Shown: piece by piece, positions 25,801 to 36,300 of the stretch
Layout: each line of letters begins with the position of its first letter
How positions within the stretch are numbered: position 1 is the stretch's first letter
Program-made: the position numbers and the translations under genes
NCBI GenBank assembly: GCA_964036665.1
Contig: OZ038532.1
Span: 12,604,537 to 12,668,536, forward strand
Reading direction: 5' to 3'
DNA length: 64,000 bases
DNA from: Gordius sp. MW1
Taxonomy: Eukaryota; Nematomorpha; Gordioida; Gordea; Gordiidae
The notes under the pieces: generated by a model
Seen by the model: the letters and a program-made list of their open reading frames with translations, nothing else
Database searches by the model: none
Told to the model about the DNA's origin: nothing

Positions 25801-27235
25801 GCAATTGAAATCGAGGTAGTTAATATTAATTTAAAAATTTATCTAAAAGGTTGGTCATTAGTTTTACAAAAATTATCAATGATTAAAATGCATCTCTGCA
25901 GAGTCAATCTTTTCCTTGTAAGTAATAATAGAAATTGATTGTTATTTGTTTTTCAATAATATCGGTGAATATGGTTGGAATGACTTCTTTTTCATGGAAA
26001 TTATATTTAAAAATGCTTTCACAATTTATTTTAGTTTCCTTAATTGCCATTTATTTAAGTTTAAGGCCTTTCTTAGGGACGATAGTAGACAATTATTAAA
26101 TTGCATAGCAATTAATAAATAGTATATTTTAAATAAGTATATAATAAACATTTATAAATTAGCAACTCTAAGCAGCTGTTTGCTTCAGCAAATGAATCAA
26201 GCAAAATTCTACCCCGCTATGGTGCAAAAGTAAAACATATTGAAGTTAATACAGATCATAATTGCCCTATAACCATACTAAGTCAGCCAGCAAAATCTAT
26301 TACAACTATAAGCGCCGCCATATTGCCAAACGCAAATACTGTTAACACTGTGACGATACCTCTTGCTACATGCAATAACACGTCACCTAAATATTCCATG
26401 ACTGATAAAATTTCTCAATTATCGTCCAACAAAACTAAACCCTTAGCCTACACTAAAAGTTTAGATAAAGCAAGTTATCTCAGCAAAATTCAACCTGAGT
26501 CATTGAAACCGTTCAGACCTTATAGTGGCGTTGCAGTTGCTAGTTTATATTCTCAATCGTTGACTAACGGCGAACAATCGTATATCGATACAACTCCTTT
26601 CACATATAAAATTTCTGAATGTTACAATAGTTCTATTAAACGTCACGATTTAACAAATCCGCTAGGTGAATGCAATTCAAAGCATGCTATTCATTATCCA
26701 TTTATTTTCAGTAAAAAATTTGATTTTAGATTAGACCCTTCCAAAACTCTAAGTTTAAATTCTCACAGAACGGGGTATTTCTGGCACGATGGACATTTAG
26801 AACCTAGAGGCATGGCGCCTTTGGCTACCCCTGAAAACACAACTACACCAAGCTTAAGAGAAATTTTACCATCAATTTCCACGGAGCTATTAAAAAATAT
26901 TGCCTTTACTCGCGATGGTATTTCAAATGCCATGCATTTACCCAAAAGGTCAACCGAATATTCACCAACAAGTTTTAAAACAAGTATTTTAATGATTTTG
27001 TTCTTGTACGAAAAGGTAATTTTTTAAACTTTATTCATTGTATTTAGGTAATATCAAGGTATTTGTATCCCGTGTAGAAAAAAAGCAACAAGCTGAAAAG
27101 AATGTGTCTAATAGCAAAACTAGCGCAGAGGAAATTCATAATAAAAAAACGAAAATAAATTTATATTGTCTTGAAAAGCCTAAAAAACAAATATCAAGGC
27201 CCTTAAAATTTATATTTAGTCACCGTAAAATATAA
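22874..27235 (+). CDS. five-exon gene, coiled-coil N-terminus, unknown function
   Basis: Exons inferred from frame continuity and GT/AG sites: 22,874-22,963; 23,769-23,936; 24,632-24,768; 26,163-27,015; 27,059-27,235 (stop TAA). All junction phases agree, giving about 474 codons if the first ATG is at 22,874. That ATG follows an acceptor AG directly, so a 5' untranslated exon or more coding sequence may lie upstream. Residues about 30-130 are heptad-like and rich in Leu, Lys and Glu (for example ELNNGLKDLRSELEKIKN and LGKIVNILEKNQIKYEQ), predicting a coiled coil. The large fourth exon is Ser/Thr/Asn-rich with few charged residues until LEPRGMAPLATPE and SLREILPSISTELLKNI. The C-terminus is strongly basic. 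No signal peptide or membrane segment is evident. I do not recognise the family. Introns contain a GGCGTAG-type MITE (25,192-25,355). Confidence 0.7.
24315..24465. mobile_element. possible small terminal-inverted-repeat element in intron
   Basis: A GC-rich patch bounded by atgaatccggctcggcaag and the roughly inverted gagccgagtgggcatgcat inside an AT-rich intron. The inverted match is imperfect and no clear TSD was found. Confidence 0.3.
25183..25364. mobile_element. 164-bp MITE with ATGGGCGTA termini
   Basis: Element about 25,192-25,355: left end CATGGGCGTAaCCAGG, right end CCTGGcTACGCCCAT, with internal runs of G. Flanks agtagggac and agtaggtac form a 9-bp TSD with one mismatch. It sits in an intron of the unknown gene. 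A second copy lies at 48,382-48,561, and end fragments occur at 1-28, about 4,970 and about 54,970. Confidence 0.75.
26095..26125. repeat. dispersed ATTGCATAGCAAT hairpin
   Basis: A solitary copy of the 15-bp near-palindrome found in the 1.3-kb satellite, here in an intron. Further solitary copies lie near 8,501, 11,729 and (diverged) 48,299. Confidence 0.5.
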
Positions 27236-28360
27236 ATTTATATATTTTTAATGTATTTAATAAAGTTTTCTACATATTTTTATCAAGGTTTAAGATTAAA
27301 GCCTAGGAATTATGTAGCTTTTAACATTTTTAGCAACATAATTAATCAATAAAATAATTTATTAGAAGTCAATAAAACTATCACCGATATTATACATTAG
27401 GCCAATGTATGTAAAAAGAATTTACAAGAAATGTTCAAATCTATATTCGAAGTCTCTATCAAAAGCGATTTTTCGAAAGAAAATCTTTTTATTATTTAAA
27501 CGGCGATAAGATATATTTAGTATAAACACAAAGCGAATATATAAAAGGACTATCTTCTTCTCAAAAATGCCCAAGAATCTGTGAAGGCTTTAAAGTTGCA
27601 TTTAACTTTCGTCAAATGTCATGACTTGTGTGTAACTTGAACACGCTGCGAAGACTATAATAAAAATATTAAAATCCTAAAGGGTCGATTTTATGTTTCT
27701 GTGCAAAATCTACTTATAGAATGGATTATTTATCATGGAAAAGCCCGCAGGACATACTTCTTTTGAAAGGGTCGGAGGGCTTCGATATAGAAACAAATTT
27801 TGCCTTTTTGGGGGCTTTATTTTAAATATTGACCGTGTTTTGCCATCTATAAGACAGGGTAGAGGGAGCCGGCCTTATTCTTTTTCCAGAAGATGCCGAA
27901 AAAGAAATGGGATAGCTAATCATTTTATAAAATTACATATTTTGTGAAAATGAATAAAATTAATAAAAAGACATTAAGAATTAAAAATATTTGGAGTACA
28001 CTGCGATATTAATATTAAATAGTATCTATAGACAAAAAAGAATTTACGCATTTCTTATATTCACAACTTTAAAGATATAAATTTCCTGGTGTGACATATA
28101 TATTTTATTATTCCATGGCTTATTGTTAAATTAAGTTTAAAATGTTATAAAGAAGCTTTCGTTAGATTTTTGAACACCATTATCCAAATATGGGCCAAAA
28201 GAGCAGTAACATCGTCAATGTTCTATATATTAAAATAACTAGTTCGGTCACCTGAACAAATTTTAAATATTTTTTATTTTTAAAAATCGAGAGGTGGCAA
28301 AAACAGTACGCTCTATTTATTTATAACAAAAGTTTTCATGTCCTAACAAGCCAAAAATTT
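27236..28360. other. intergenic, downstream of the unknown gene
   Basis: AT-rich. An AATAAA-type signal (aataaagttt near 27,259) follows the stop within 30 bases. A patch at 27,660-27,900 is open on the plus strand (70 codons, starting KPAGHTSFERVGG after the first Met-Glu), but there is no start context, homology or splice support. Confidence 0.35.
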
Positions 28361-28690
28361 ATTTAGGCAGGCCGGAAGCGTCCATGCCTGCCTGGCTAGG
28401 CATAGATTTCTCCTTGGTAACTAATCAACTCACTTATTTTCATAGCGGATTTTATTTTAAAAACATTTCTAATAAACTTAGTTATATATTAACCAAACTA
28501 ATGTCATAATTTGTTTTAATGTTGTTAAAAATTGCATTAAAAGGCATCAAAATACAAATTTTGAGAAGGGTCTAGGCGGAGCCCGTAAAATAAGCAGGTC
28601 GGACTTGGACTTATGATTCAATTTTAACAAGCTTGGGCCCGTTATTATATTTTTTATACTCATGGGAAAGCCTAAAAGGCCCGTGTATTG
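28360..28690. mobile_element. possible cccg-type hAT relic
   Basis: GC-rich islands ggcaggccggaagcgtcc at 28,370 and gggcccgttattat / aaggcccgtgtattg at 28,635-28,690 flank an AT-rich core, as in the other cccgaaccc-type hAT elements here. No clean TIR or TSD could be found, so the boundaries are guesses. Confidence 0.3.
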
Positions 28691-28723
28691 TTGGCATATA
28701 AAATTAAAAGCAGCTCTTCGAAA

Positions 28724-28909
28724 ATGGCGCCCTTTGAAGTTGGAAGAAAAACCAGAGGCGAAATTAGGTCACAAAATCAAAATAATTTAACTGTTATGGC
28801 TCCTTCTATAAATAAATTTAATACTAATGATATTAATGCTTTTTTTCCAAAAACTCATCCTAGATATTTAATGTATATAATTTCTAATTGTTTTATCAAA
28901 ATTTTTTGA
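28724..28909 (+). CDS. possible small ORF or 5' exon upstream of ANKLE2
   Basis: A frame from an ATG at 28,724 (MAPFEVGRKTRGEIRSQ) to a stop at 28,909. The first 45 codons look protein-like and are followed by a possible donor (ttaat/gtatat near 28,873). ANKLE2 lacks its N-terminal exons in my model, so this could be one, but no LEM-domain or transmembrane signature is visible. It could equally be an unrelated small ORF or chance. Confidence 0.25.
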   Translation: MAPFEVGRKTRGEIRSQNQNNLTVMAPSINKFNTNDINAFFPKTHPRYLMYIISNCFIKIF

Positions 28910-29040
28910 CACCATATTAACCCCCCCCCCCCCCCCCCCCCACCCTCTTGAGCCATCTAGCCTATGCCACTAATTTATAATCTTTAACAAATTTTGTTTA
29001 TTAATATATTTGTAAAAGATAGCTTGAAAACTCCGTCTTT

Positions 29041-29301
29041 TTAGGCTTTCCTACTTATGCCTCTGTGCTTTTTCCTTAACAAAGAAGCTGAAATATAGGT
29101 ATGGTAAAGTGTATTTGATGTTTGACGGTCATCAGTCTCAGTATGAAAGGGGTATAAATTTGCTTGTTTATAGCGTGTCTTTAAGGGCCAAATTTTAATT
29201 AAATACTTATTGAACTCAGGCTTTTTAAATGATACCTTAAATGGATAAAACCTATATTTTTGTCCAGTTAATATGAGATTAATCTTTCGATTATAAAGCA
29301 A
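29041..29301 (-). CDS. unidentified minus-strand ORF
   Basis: An 86-codon open frame with balanced, basic composition (LTGQKYRFYPFKVSFKK, then ASLLRKKHRGISRK) and a stop at 29,041. Its start is a non-ATG codon, so it may be an exon. It lies just left of a second minus-strand ORF (29,627-29,929). Together they may form a small gene antisense to the 5' end of ANKLE2. No family is recognised. Confidence 0.3.
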   Translation of the reverse strand: MLYNRKINLILTGQKYRFYPFKVSFKKPEFNKYLIKIWPLKTRYKQANLYPFHTETDDRQTSNTLYHTYISASLLRKKHRGISRKA

Positions 29302-29626
29302 GTCTATAAATCAAGTCAGTGATACAATGAGTAAAATTCCTGCATTTATTGACAGCGTTGCCTGCAAGCACGTGAATAAAAGTTACAAGATTTAATTGGT
29401 AAATATGTATTAAAGAAAAAATTTAAAAAATAGTATTAGGAAAAATCGATAGTGAGATTTTGCTTCTTTCTAAAATTTGATCTATTAACTAAATATAAAC
29501 GGTTATAAGTTATTTATGCGTTATAATTAATATAAAACTTGGGAATCAAATATTTTAGAAAAGCAAGTTACAAATGTTATTTTGGAAAATTTAAACTAGG
29601 CACGGCTAGGCATCTTACACCCAGGT

Positions 29627-29890
29627 TTAATTTCGGTTTGTCCTCAATTGGCGGCATAAATGTAGCATATTTTTATGAAATCCAAGTTTTATCTCATCTT
29701 GCATGATTATCAATTTGTTGAAGACATCCAAACAAATCTTGTGGAAGGGAGTGAGTTTTTTAAGACCTATTTTATATAAGTAATTAGCTAGGTTTCCGCT
29801 ATACACTTGTTTCCGTGAGGCTAGTTCCTTACTCAAGAAACTTGAGAATTCACGATTTAAGGTATGTTTCTTAGTTGTATTAATTAGCAT
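29627..29890 (-). CDS. unidentified minus-strand ORF antisense to ANKLE2 5' end
   Basis: From an ATG at about 29,890 to a stop at 29,627, about 87 codons. It is helical-looking and Leu/Lys-rich, including FSSFLSKELASRKQVYSG, NLANYLYKIGLKKLTPF and IIMQDEIKLGFHKNML. The codon pattern and low redundancy look more like protein than chance, in contrast to the surrounding AT-rich frames. It is head-to-head with the first recognised ANKLE2 exon at 29,899, so a shared bidirectional promoter is conceivable. No family is recognised. Confidence 0.35.
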   Translation of the reverse strand: MLINTTKKHTLNREFSSFLSKELASRKQVYSGNLANYLYKIGLKKLTPFHKICLDVFNKLIIMQDEIKLGFHKNMLHLCRQLRTNRN

Positions 29891-29898
29891 TTTGCCAG

Positions 29899-30301
29899 GT
29901 ATTTGATACAAAAGAAAAGGCAATAGCATATGCTAAGTATCACCAGAAATTAAGTTTTAATAATGATGAAAGCAATTACAAAAGAAATACCATAAAAGTT
30001 TCAAAATTGTCATCAGTTGATTTGGGACCTATTAAAAGTAAATATTTTTGTTTAAATAACATCTAAATATCAATATATTTTTATTGAGTATAATGCCAAG
30101 TGCCCTTATAATTATCAAATATTTGAAAAAGATTTGCCATTTAAGGATGAAAAACTCTTACCATTTAGTCACCCAACTTCATCTCAAATTTGTCAATTAC
30201 GTGATTATATACATCAAGACAAAACGGATGATACTTTTAATATATATCTTCAAAATCCGCGCCTTTTGATGTCAACTAGTGATACACCTGTTATTTTACA
30301 A
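29899..30301 (+). CDS. ANKLE2: ANKLE2 exons: caulimovirus-type domain and linker
   Basis: Two exons, 29,899-30,037 and 30,089-30,301, separated by a 51-bp intron. The first encodes VFDTKEKAIAYAKYHQKL, the RNase H1/caulimovirus-like fold that precedes the ankyrin repeats in ANKLE2. The second ends at DTPVILQ, just before the ankyrin block. The first exon ends in phase 1 at the only good donor (a/gtaaat), while the second is open only in phase 0 from its acceptor. A sequencing error, an unusual splice site or a lesion could explain this. Confidence 0.75.
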
Positions 30302-33300
30302 GTAGTGTCTCTGCTCTGTGTCTTATATTATAACTAATATTAGTCTGTACTATATAGTATTTTAGATAATTTATAATAAATTTAATTTCATTTTTTTATA
30401 ATTTGTTTGTCATCCTACACTTTTCATTTATTTATAGGAGGGTGCAAGATATCATGCTATCCATATTTGTGCTAGAACCCCTCAAGACAAGCTGTTAAAT
30501 GTTTGTGCTGTAATATTAGATATGCTTGGCAAAGATTTAATATATCAAAAGCTTTATCCAGAAGATAGTTCCACTAATTTGTACAATCGAAAAATGCACC
30601 TGATTGATCTATATCTAAACAATCGTGATAAGATGGTTATCTATTTACATATTATAATGCATAATTAAAACTTAATTTTTTGCAAGAATTTTATTTGTTA
30701 TTAATTAATATATTCTATAGCAGGTTTGAAACAAAGTTTGCCCACTTTTTATTCAACCATTTTTGCAATATGTTTTGCAATGTAAATTTTTTAGCCAATC
30801 CTGACTTGACCCAAATATAAATTGTAACTATTTCTTTAAATAATTATGTTGAATGATGGATAGCATCACTATAATTAACATAAATGAAAAATTTATTATT
30901 TTTTAAACAATCTATCATTAAAATAGGGGAAAATGCATGGCAGAGTTTTGAAAATGCAATTTGTACCAATCAAACTATATTAAATTTCTAGCTTAACTCT
31001 GAAGGTTTGATTTTAATGATGCCATATCCAAACCCTATTTTATAGATAAGGTTTTGGGCCCATGCAAGGATGTTCCATCTTTGCCCACATCTAAGTGATT
31101 TTTTTACACTGTGAGCTTTAAACTCCTAATATTTTGTACTATACTTAAAACATAAATTGCTAATTAATGAAAAAAACAGACCACTTTTCCCTCGCAACTA
31201 AGGAAATGTTATAGTTACTTTTGTAATTCGATGATTTCAAAACACATACATAGAAAAAATCAAAATCAATGATTAAATCCTAGACTAATAGGAAATAAAA
31301 CTAGACAACTGCAAAACCACTTTTTTCAACCCGAACCCGACCCGACCTGATTTTTTTTTTAATTTTTATTCCGACCCCCCCCCCCCCTCTTCCCCAAAAG
31401 CATTTTAAAATTTTGAACCCCACCCGAAACGTTTAATTTTTTTAACCGAATCCCTCCCGATCGCGTTTTAAATTTTGGTATCCGACGCGAGATCAATGAT
31501 AATTGCGGTGTGTAAAATTTAACGGACAAATTATAGTGTTTATGAAACTAATTGATACCACCAAATTACTAAATTTATTTAAATGATAAGTGTAGTGATA
31601 TATAAATATGACGGCATCTACTATACCGGGTCGCATTTGATAACATTTAGTTTTGAAATGAACCATTTAATAAATTTAAATTACTTTTATTTTAGTTTAT
31701 GAATATAAATTTATATAGTTTAAATTAATAATGAAATGCCACTTCACACTATTTAAATTCAATTAAAAATATTATTCTGTTGCTAAATTTGAGCTTTCAT
31801 TAATCAAATATAAATTTGCGTCGAAATTAAAACAATCAGATTTTAATAAACAAAACAAAAAATTAATTAACTGAATGAATGATCTACAATTATACATTTT
31901 GATATTAATTAATATTAATAATAACATTAATTTAAAAGATATGTCCAGTGTTTTTGAAATGTAAAATTCATAACCTTTGACCCGACAGTTTACAACCCTA
32001 CCCGAAAGCATTTCAAAGTTTCTAACCCCAACCCGACCTGACCCTAAGACATTTTAAAATTCATCTGGTCGGGTTTCGGGCCACCCGTGCAGGTCTCTAA
32101 ATAAAACACAAATAAAAATGGGCTAACCTTTTAAACTGTATATTAATTATTTTCATTGACGCCACAATATGGAATAACTGAATTATAATTGTCTTTGTTA
32201 TGAATGCTAATAAAGTTTAAACGAACGCGTTTCCTGAAAACTATCAATTTTTGTATTTTTAACGTTTAATTATTTCATCTTATGACACCCTTTGTTTTAA
32301 GTACTTCTGTAATCCGCACAGGCTTCACAGACTGCCTTAACCAATGTAAGAATATTTTTTATAGCTTGAAACTTTAAACTTTTATGTAAAATAGCCTGAT
32401 TTTAAGGTTTAACCTTATATGAAGGCTCTTAAATTCAATAGGAGTAATATAGCTATTATATATCTTACCGTAAAAAAGTAACTATTATATAGCGCTTTTT
32501 AAATATAGCGCTTTCGGAAGAATTTAGGCATTTTATGAAATCTATTGGCGCCAGACACGGGTGGATGATTTTTAATATTGGTCTCAAGCTAAAAATGTTG
32601 CGCACAATCTTATAATATAATTTTTGTGATTTTTTAATGATAATTATTTTATAAATTGTTAAATAGCTTTACGATACACCACTACATATGGCTTGTAAAT
32701 TTGGAAATGTTGCCATTGTCAAGCTTTTAGCCTCCCATCCTTTGATACATAAATTCTGCCTAAATGCCGAAGGCAAATTATGTCATCAGGTAAACTTATA
32801 ATAAATCTCTTTGTTTGCAATGATCTTTTTATCTAGTCTGAATACTGTGATTTTTTTACAAAACGTTCTGTTATCCCTAGAGCTATTTGATTCTCGTTGA
32901 TTAATTTCCAATTTATCATTGAAAATTTTATATTGTGATGTGTTTATTAAATCCCATGCATATGGAAAAATGGAATAAATGACATCTCCTAATTGATTTT
33001 TATAAAAATATTGGATAAACAGAATAGTTGATTTTCATAAATTAATATCGGGTGGTTTGTAAGATTGCGATTTCATCATGTTTTCGGCAAAAATATTAGC
33101 TTTCAAACCTTACAAAAAGCTAATTTAATAATAAACGAACTAACACGCTATTGAATCTTCTCTAATCATATAATCTTTTGAAAAAGCATTTTTAATGTCG
33201 AACGAAGGTTTATGTTTTTCGCTTAATTATAATATGGTATGGTGCTGTTATTTAATAAACTTTTTATAGGCATTTTAATAAAGTGGTCAGTAATAATATT

Positions 33301-36300
33301 TATGAATTTTTAGGTTATATGTGACCGGTACAAACGAAACGATAAGGAAATTGTTTCAGCCCAAATTCGCCACATATTAGAAGGTACAGCTATAATTAAC
33401 ATTTCTGTGTTGTTCTCTTCAAGTTTCCTCTCAAATCATATCGCCTTTTTGTATTTCTTCATTTTAGACAACTATTACGTCCCTGTTTTACGTGATGTAA
33501 TGCCCTCAGTTTTAAACAAGCAAAATCAAAAGTATTTTAAGCTGAGTTCTATGCCCAGGATCGGACGTCCTTTTGTGTGGAATAATTTATCACCTACAAT
33601 TCAACACAAAAGAAATAACGCCTTATATGCAAATGGTTATAATTTGATCACATTTCTCATATTTTTAACTTTATTTTATAATTACGGAATTTTATACAGT
33701 TTATGAGCCTTTAGAATTGCAAAAAATTAATAAGAGTTTATATTATTTAGCAATTAATTTTTAGAAATTTTTAATTGCTATAGGTCACTTGTCGCATACA
33801 GCTCTGAACTAAGTGACGCGCTTGACGAATTCAATTGTTATATTTATAATTTGCAATAGTATAAGCTGTATTGGCTCTAAATTTTTATATGTATTAATCT
33901 TAAAATAATTTTTATCGAACTAAAAAATATCCATTAGCTTAAGGGTAATAAAAAAAAACCTCATTTTTTGATTAAAATAACAATAAAAATTAATTATACA
34001 TTTGTTCAAAAAAAGTTTGGAGATAATTTATACACGATTGCAAACTAATCACCGCGTCGTATCTTTTTTTATTTTTAAGCGCCCTCACTTAGATTTAAAG
34101 AGATGCTTCATCAAAAATTGCATTTTAAATCGTTTTGACCTATAAATGAACCCCTATTTAAAAATTAACAAATAGTTACATCTATTGCACATTTTGGCTA
34201 TATGTAAATTTTATAAAATATAATGAGCGAATTTAGAAAAACGTTTGTTGTTTAAAATTTTTTTTATTTTATCTCCCTAAAGCTACTCGATTTATATTAT
34301 TTTCACTTTGTGTATTGATGGCATTGTAATGTTATTTTTGGTAGTTTTTTGTACCTTGCACCCATTAACTTCTTTTTCCATCCACTGTAAATTTTTTATT
34401 TTTTATCAACAGTTTTTGTTTACATCGGTAAACAGATATTTTTTTTAATCGAATTAATTTTTCAATGGGGATTCAATTTTAATAAATCGAATACAAGAAT
34501 TTTCCCTGTAATATTGCTTAATATTTATATCCTTAAAGGACTATTTTTCTTTAACTCAAATGGTTTTCTGTTAAGTTACGGCCCGGCGAATTTTACCAAG
34601 TTTGTTATATTAGTGTCTTGTATTATTTACGTACTAGCTAGAGTTGTTAAATTGCTACCTTTCTTCAACTCCAGCTATCATCTGCTCGAGTGTCTGCTCG
34701 GCCCTCGAGCATTTTTATATGCTACTGTTCTGTCTAGTGCACCGAACAGCGAGCACATATTGTGCTAACGCCCATATTAAGCAACTCAGTGTGCGTGCTC
34801 GCGTCTGGAGTTTGAAGAAAGTTAGCAATTTAACAACTCTAGTACTAGTCTAATTTTTTTATAATTATCATTTCTTATTAACATTTATGAATGGATTGAC
34901 ATATTGCTATCAAAATTTAGCGTCTTTAAAAACATTGCGTGTTTATTTATTTGTAATCTATTTTTAATATCGATTACAGATCAATCCCTTCCTAGTGATT
35001 CGCTATGTAATTTCTTGCAATCAAGCATCTCAGAGGATTGTTTGTCTATGAATGAAACTTTTGCTAAACCACCTCCAAAAGAGGGTTTACTAGTGGGTAA
35101 AATCGACGCATTAGCCGGACCTATGTCATTCACCAAAGTAAGTATTAATATATAGAGATTTGAGCATAAAAAAATGACTCCATTTTAGGCGTTAGATTTT
35201 TTTAAAATATGTAATAGTGCGAAAAAAGCCAAAGGATTTAATTATCTTGAAAAGCAAAGTTCTTTGGATAACCCACCTTTTTCCAAACATCTTACACCAA
35301 ATGGTAAATAATTTCTACTCATTTGATTAGACTTTTTTTAAATGTGATTTGTAAATAAAAGTAATTACGCAAATCATATTAGGAAATAGGAATATCGTGT
35401 TTTTATATGATACAGTATCCTTCTAAAATTATTGGTCAGATTTGTTACTCACATAATTAATTTTACATTTATTAAATCAAATATTAGGTATTATTTTTAT
35501 ATCAATAATCTTTTTTGATCATGAACAAATGAAATTTTAAAAGCGGTTTTAATAGGAATGAACACAATTTAGTGGCATACTGCAAACATTAGTGATTCAA
35601 TTTTTTTGGGAGTGGGACGGGAATAAACTTTTAGCGCGAAGTTTTTTTTAAAAATTTAAGTTTTTAGGTAACATGCCATGTAGGGTTTTGTTATTGATAT
35701 TAAAAAAATGAAAAAAACTTTTTAAACTCAACCACAGCTCTCCCTTTTACTAAGCATAAACTTAAGTTTTTTAAACCGTTTAAATGATAAAACTCGTCAT
35801 GTGAAACTCCTTTGATGATCTATTTATCAAGCTATTATTTGGAAACTTCTGATAACTTCATATTCTTTATTTATAATTTCTTTTTTTCTTAAACAAAATA
35901 GGATCCATATATAATTATTTTTCGTCTTAAATAAGATACGCTTTAAAGGCATCTTAGGCAATATTTTAGCATAGTTTAGAAATATTTTTAAACATCCTTA
36001 TATAATTTTAATCTTATCACTTAACACCAGCATGCCATTAGTTTTACAAATGATAAAAAATACTTCAAATTTTTGTTGTCACGTATTTTTAGTTTAAACT
36101 TCTTCATTTAATAAAAATAATTTTTACCTTTTAATATTTATTAAGGCCTTGAAATTTTCATTTTGTTTAAATGTGTAGATAATCATTTGCAATAAATACC
36201 TTTACAGTTGCATTTGAATTTTTAAGCGCAAAAGTATTTTTGGTTAAACCTTAACTTTGAGGAATGAGAATTTTTGCATTGAACCCAATTAAAGCTATTA

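Noticed and set aside
25741..25938. 65-codon ORF in the intron of the unknown gene
   Set aside because: If used as an exon it would break the phase of the following large exon, and it lacks a pyrimidine tract at its acceptor.
34514..34853. 84- and 69-codon ORFs
   Set aside because: Largely within the 203-bp MITE and AT-rich intron sequence of ANKLE2.
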